Of a stretch of 64,000 nt of DNA, positions 63,750-64,000 are shown piece after piece. The notes under the pieces are model-generated. The model searched no databases and was not told the DNA's origin. It saw nothing but the letters and a program-made list of their open reading frames with translations. The stretch comes from Propionispira raffinosivorans DSM 20765 (lineage in GTDB: Bacteria > Bacillota > Negativicutes > Selenomonadales > Selenomonadaceae), in the NCBI RefSeq assembly GCF_000381065.1, contig NZ_KB905859.1, positions 26,209 to 90,208 of the forward strand, in the 5' to 3' direction. Positions within the stretch are counted from its first letter, which is position 1. Every line of letters starts with the position of its first letter. Made by a program: the position numbers and the translations under genes.

Positions 63750-64000
63750 ACCGGAGGCTTGCTCAAGCCCTGGAAGGGCATATTACTAACATAAGCCCCT
63801 CAAGGGGCGTCCGAATGGTCTAACCAACGTTTTACTTTTTCGGGCGACCCCTAAAGGGGCTTTTTATTTATGCCTTTTGCTTCTTGCTACCCGTAAACGG
63901 GTCCACAAACTCTTTTAAACTCATTTGTTCTGTTATTTGATCTTGTTCTAGCTGATTCCTAATGTAGTTCTCTATCTGCTTTTTATTTCTTCCTACCGTA
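63737..64000. mobile_element. End of an IS200/IS605-type insertion sequence
   Basis: The end begins with hairpin CCTCCGG-TAAA-CCGGAGG (63740-63757). It is followed by GGCTTG/CAAGCC, GCCCT/AGGGC, GCCCCT/AGGGGC and ACCCCT/AGGGG hairpins up to about 63866, then the 3' end of tnpA on minus. Subterminal hairpins without terminal inverted repeats fit IS200/IS605. The multi-hairpin stretch could also be transcribed on plus, ending in T5. The element continues beyond the window. Confidence 0.75.
63868..64000 (-). CDS. tnpA: IS200/IS605-type transposase TnpA, C-terminal 43 residues
   Basis: Open from the window edge to TAA at 63868. TVGRNKKQIENYIRNQ matches the last helix of HUH (Y1) transposases of this family, which usually end V-x-x-x-x-I-x-x-YIxxQ. 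A further tail SLKEFVDPFTGSKKQKA follows. The catalytic Tyr and HUH motif lie outside the window, so activity is unknown. Confidence 0.75.
   Translation of the reverse strand, partial: TVGRNKKQIENYIRNQLEQDQITEQMSLKEFVDPFTGSKKQKA

Noticed and set aside
63737..63866. HEARO/omega RNA of an IscB element
   Set aside because: Several hairpins would fit, but the only protein seen is a TnpA C-terminus and I cannot recall a matching conserved core. An IS200/IS605 end is the simpler call.
1..64000. CRISPR arrays, tRNA or rRNA genes
   Set aside because: Read on both strands; no regularly spaced direct repeats and no cloverleaf or rRNA-like segments were seen.

Overview
The window reads as a contiguous chromosomal segment of a low-GC (my eye estimate is high 30s percent G+C), diderm Firmicute of the class Negativicutes, most likely a Selenomonadales relative. 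Firmicute traits are spoVS, rny-ymdB, the DUF881/Sbp pair next to ftsZ, and a FtsZ with the usual Firmicute start. Outer-envelope traits are a beta-barrel porin-like protein and a CsgG/FlgT/LPP20 cluster. Protein-tyrosine-phosphatase-like phytases are best known from Selenomonas and Mitsuokella. The genus cannot be fixed from sequence reading alone. Almost everything is on the minus strand; mscL, an [FeFe]-hydrogenase-like gene and a DUF1858 gene are on plus.

Layout. 1-4.5 kb: a three-gene secreted/envelope cluster (CsgG-like, FlgT-like, LPP20-like, the last cut by the window edge) and an aromatic-acid-exporter-type membrane protein. 4.8-6.8 kb: mscL with a zinc ribbon, a stand-alone divergent hydrogenase H-domain, and a non-coding stretch with two promoter-hairpin units. 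6.8-13.5 kb: mutS-mutL-methyltransferase and miaB. 13.8-16.7 kb: an accessory patch with small stress proteins (DUF5670, CsbD), a GC-richer alpha/beta hydrolase, a gene without a clear start, a promoter-plus-terminator small-RNA candidate, an unrecognised ORF remnant, and a decayed duplicate of the miaB promoter and first codons. 16.7-23 kb: a chemoreceptor, a porin-like protein, and two secreted phytases carrying three phosphatase domains.

23.6-30.7 kb: a sugar-acid catabolic operon (KDPGal/KDPG aldolase, PTS IIA, IIB, IIC, galactonate-type dehydratase) behind a well-matched sigma-54 promoter and next to a LevR-type sigma-54 activator carrying PTS domains. The absence of a sugar-acid kinase suggests that the PTS itself supplies the phosphate. 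31-36 kb: a hydroxyacid dehydrogenase, a TVP38-type membrane protein, a P-loop/Asp23-like protein, a PHP phosphoesterase and an M17 aminopeptidase. 36-47 kb: spoVS, ymdB, rny, recX, recA, a DEAD-box helicase, cinA, rimO and an orphan solute-binding protein.

47-61.6 kb is the division and cell wall cluster, transcribed mraZ-rsmH-ftsL-murE-murF-mraY-murD-murG-murC-ddl-ftsQ-DUF881-sbp-ftsZ. It lacks ftsI, ftsW, murB and ftsA. Upstream of mraZ are three CCAC boxes at a 10-bp period, the likely MraZ operator. 61.7-64 kb holds a polysaccharide deacetylase, a degenerate Lgt paralogue, a DUF1858 gene whose last codons and stop appear to come from an inserted IS200/IS605-type element, and the 3' end of that element's tnpA. 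A palindromic repeat family (three copies, near 36.2, 41.7 and 51.7 kb) is scattered between genes. I found no tRNA, rRNA or CRISPR array.
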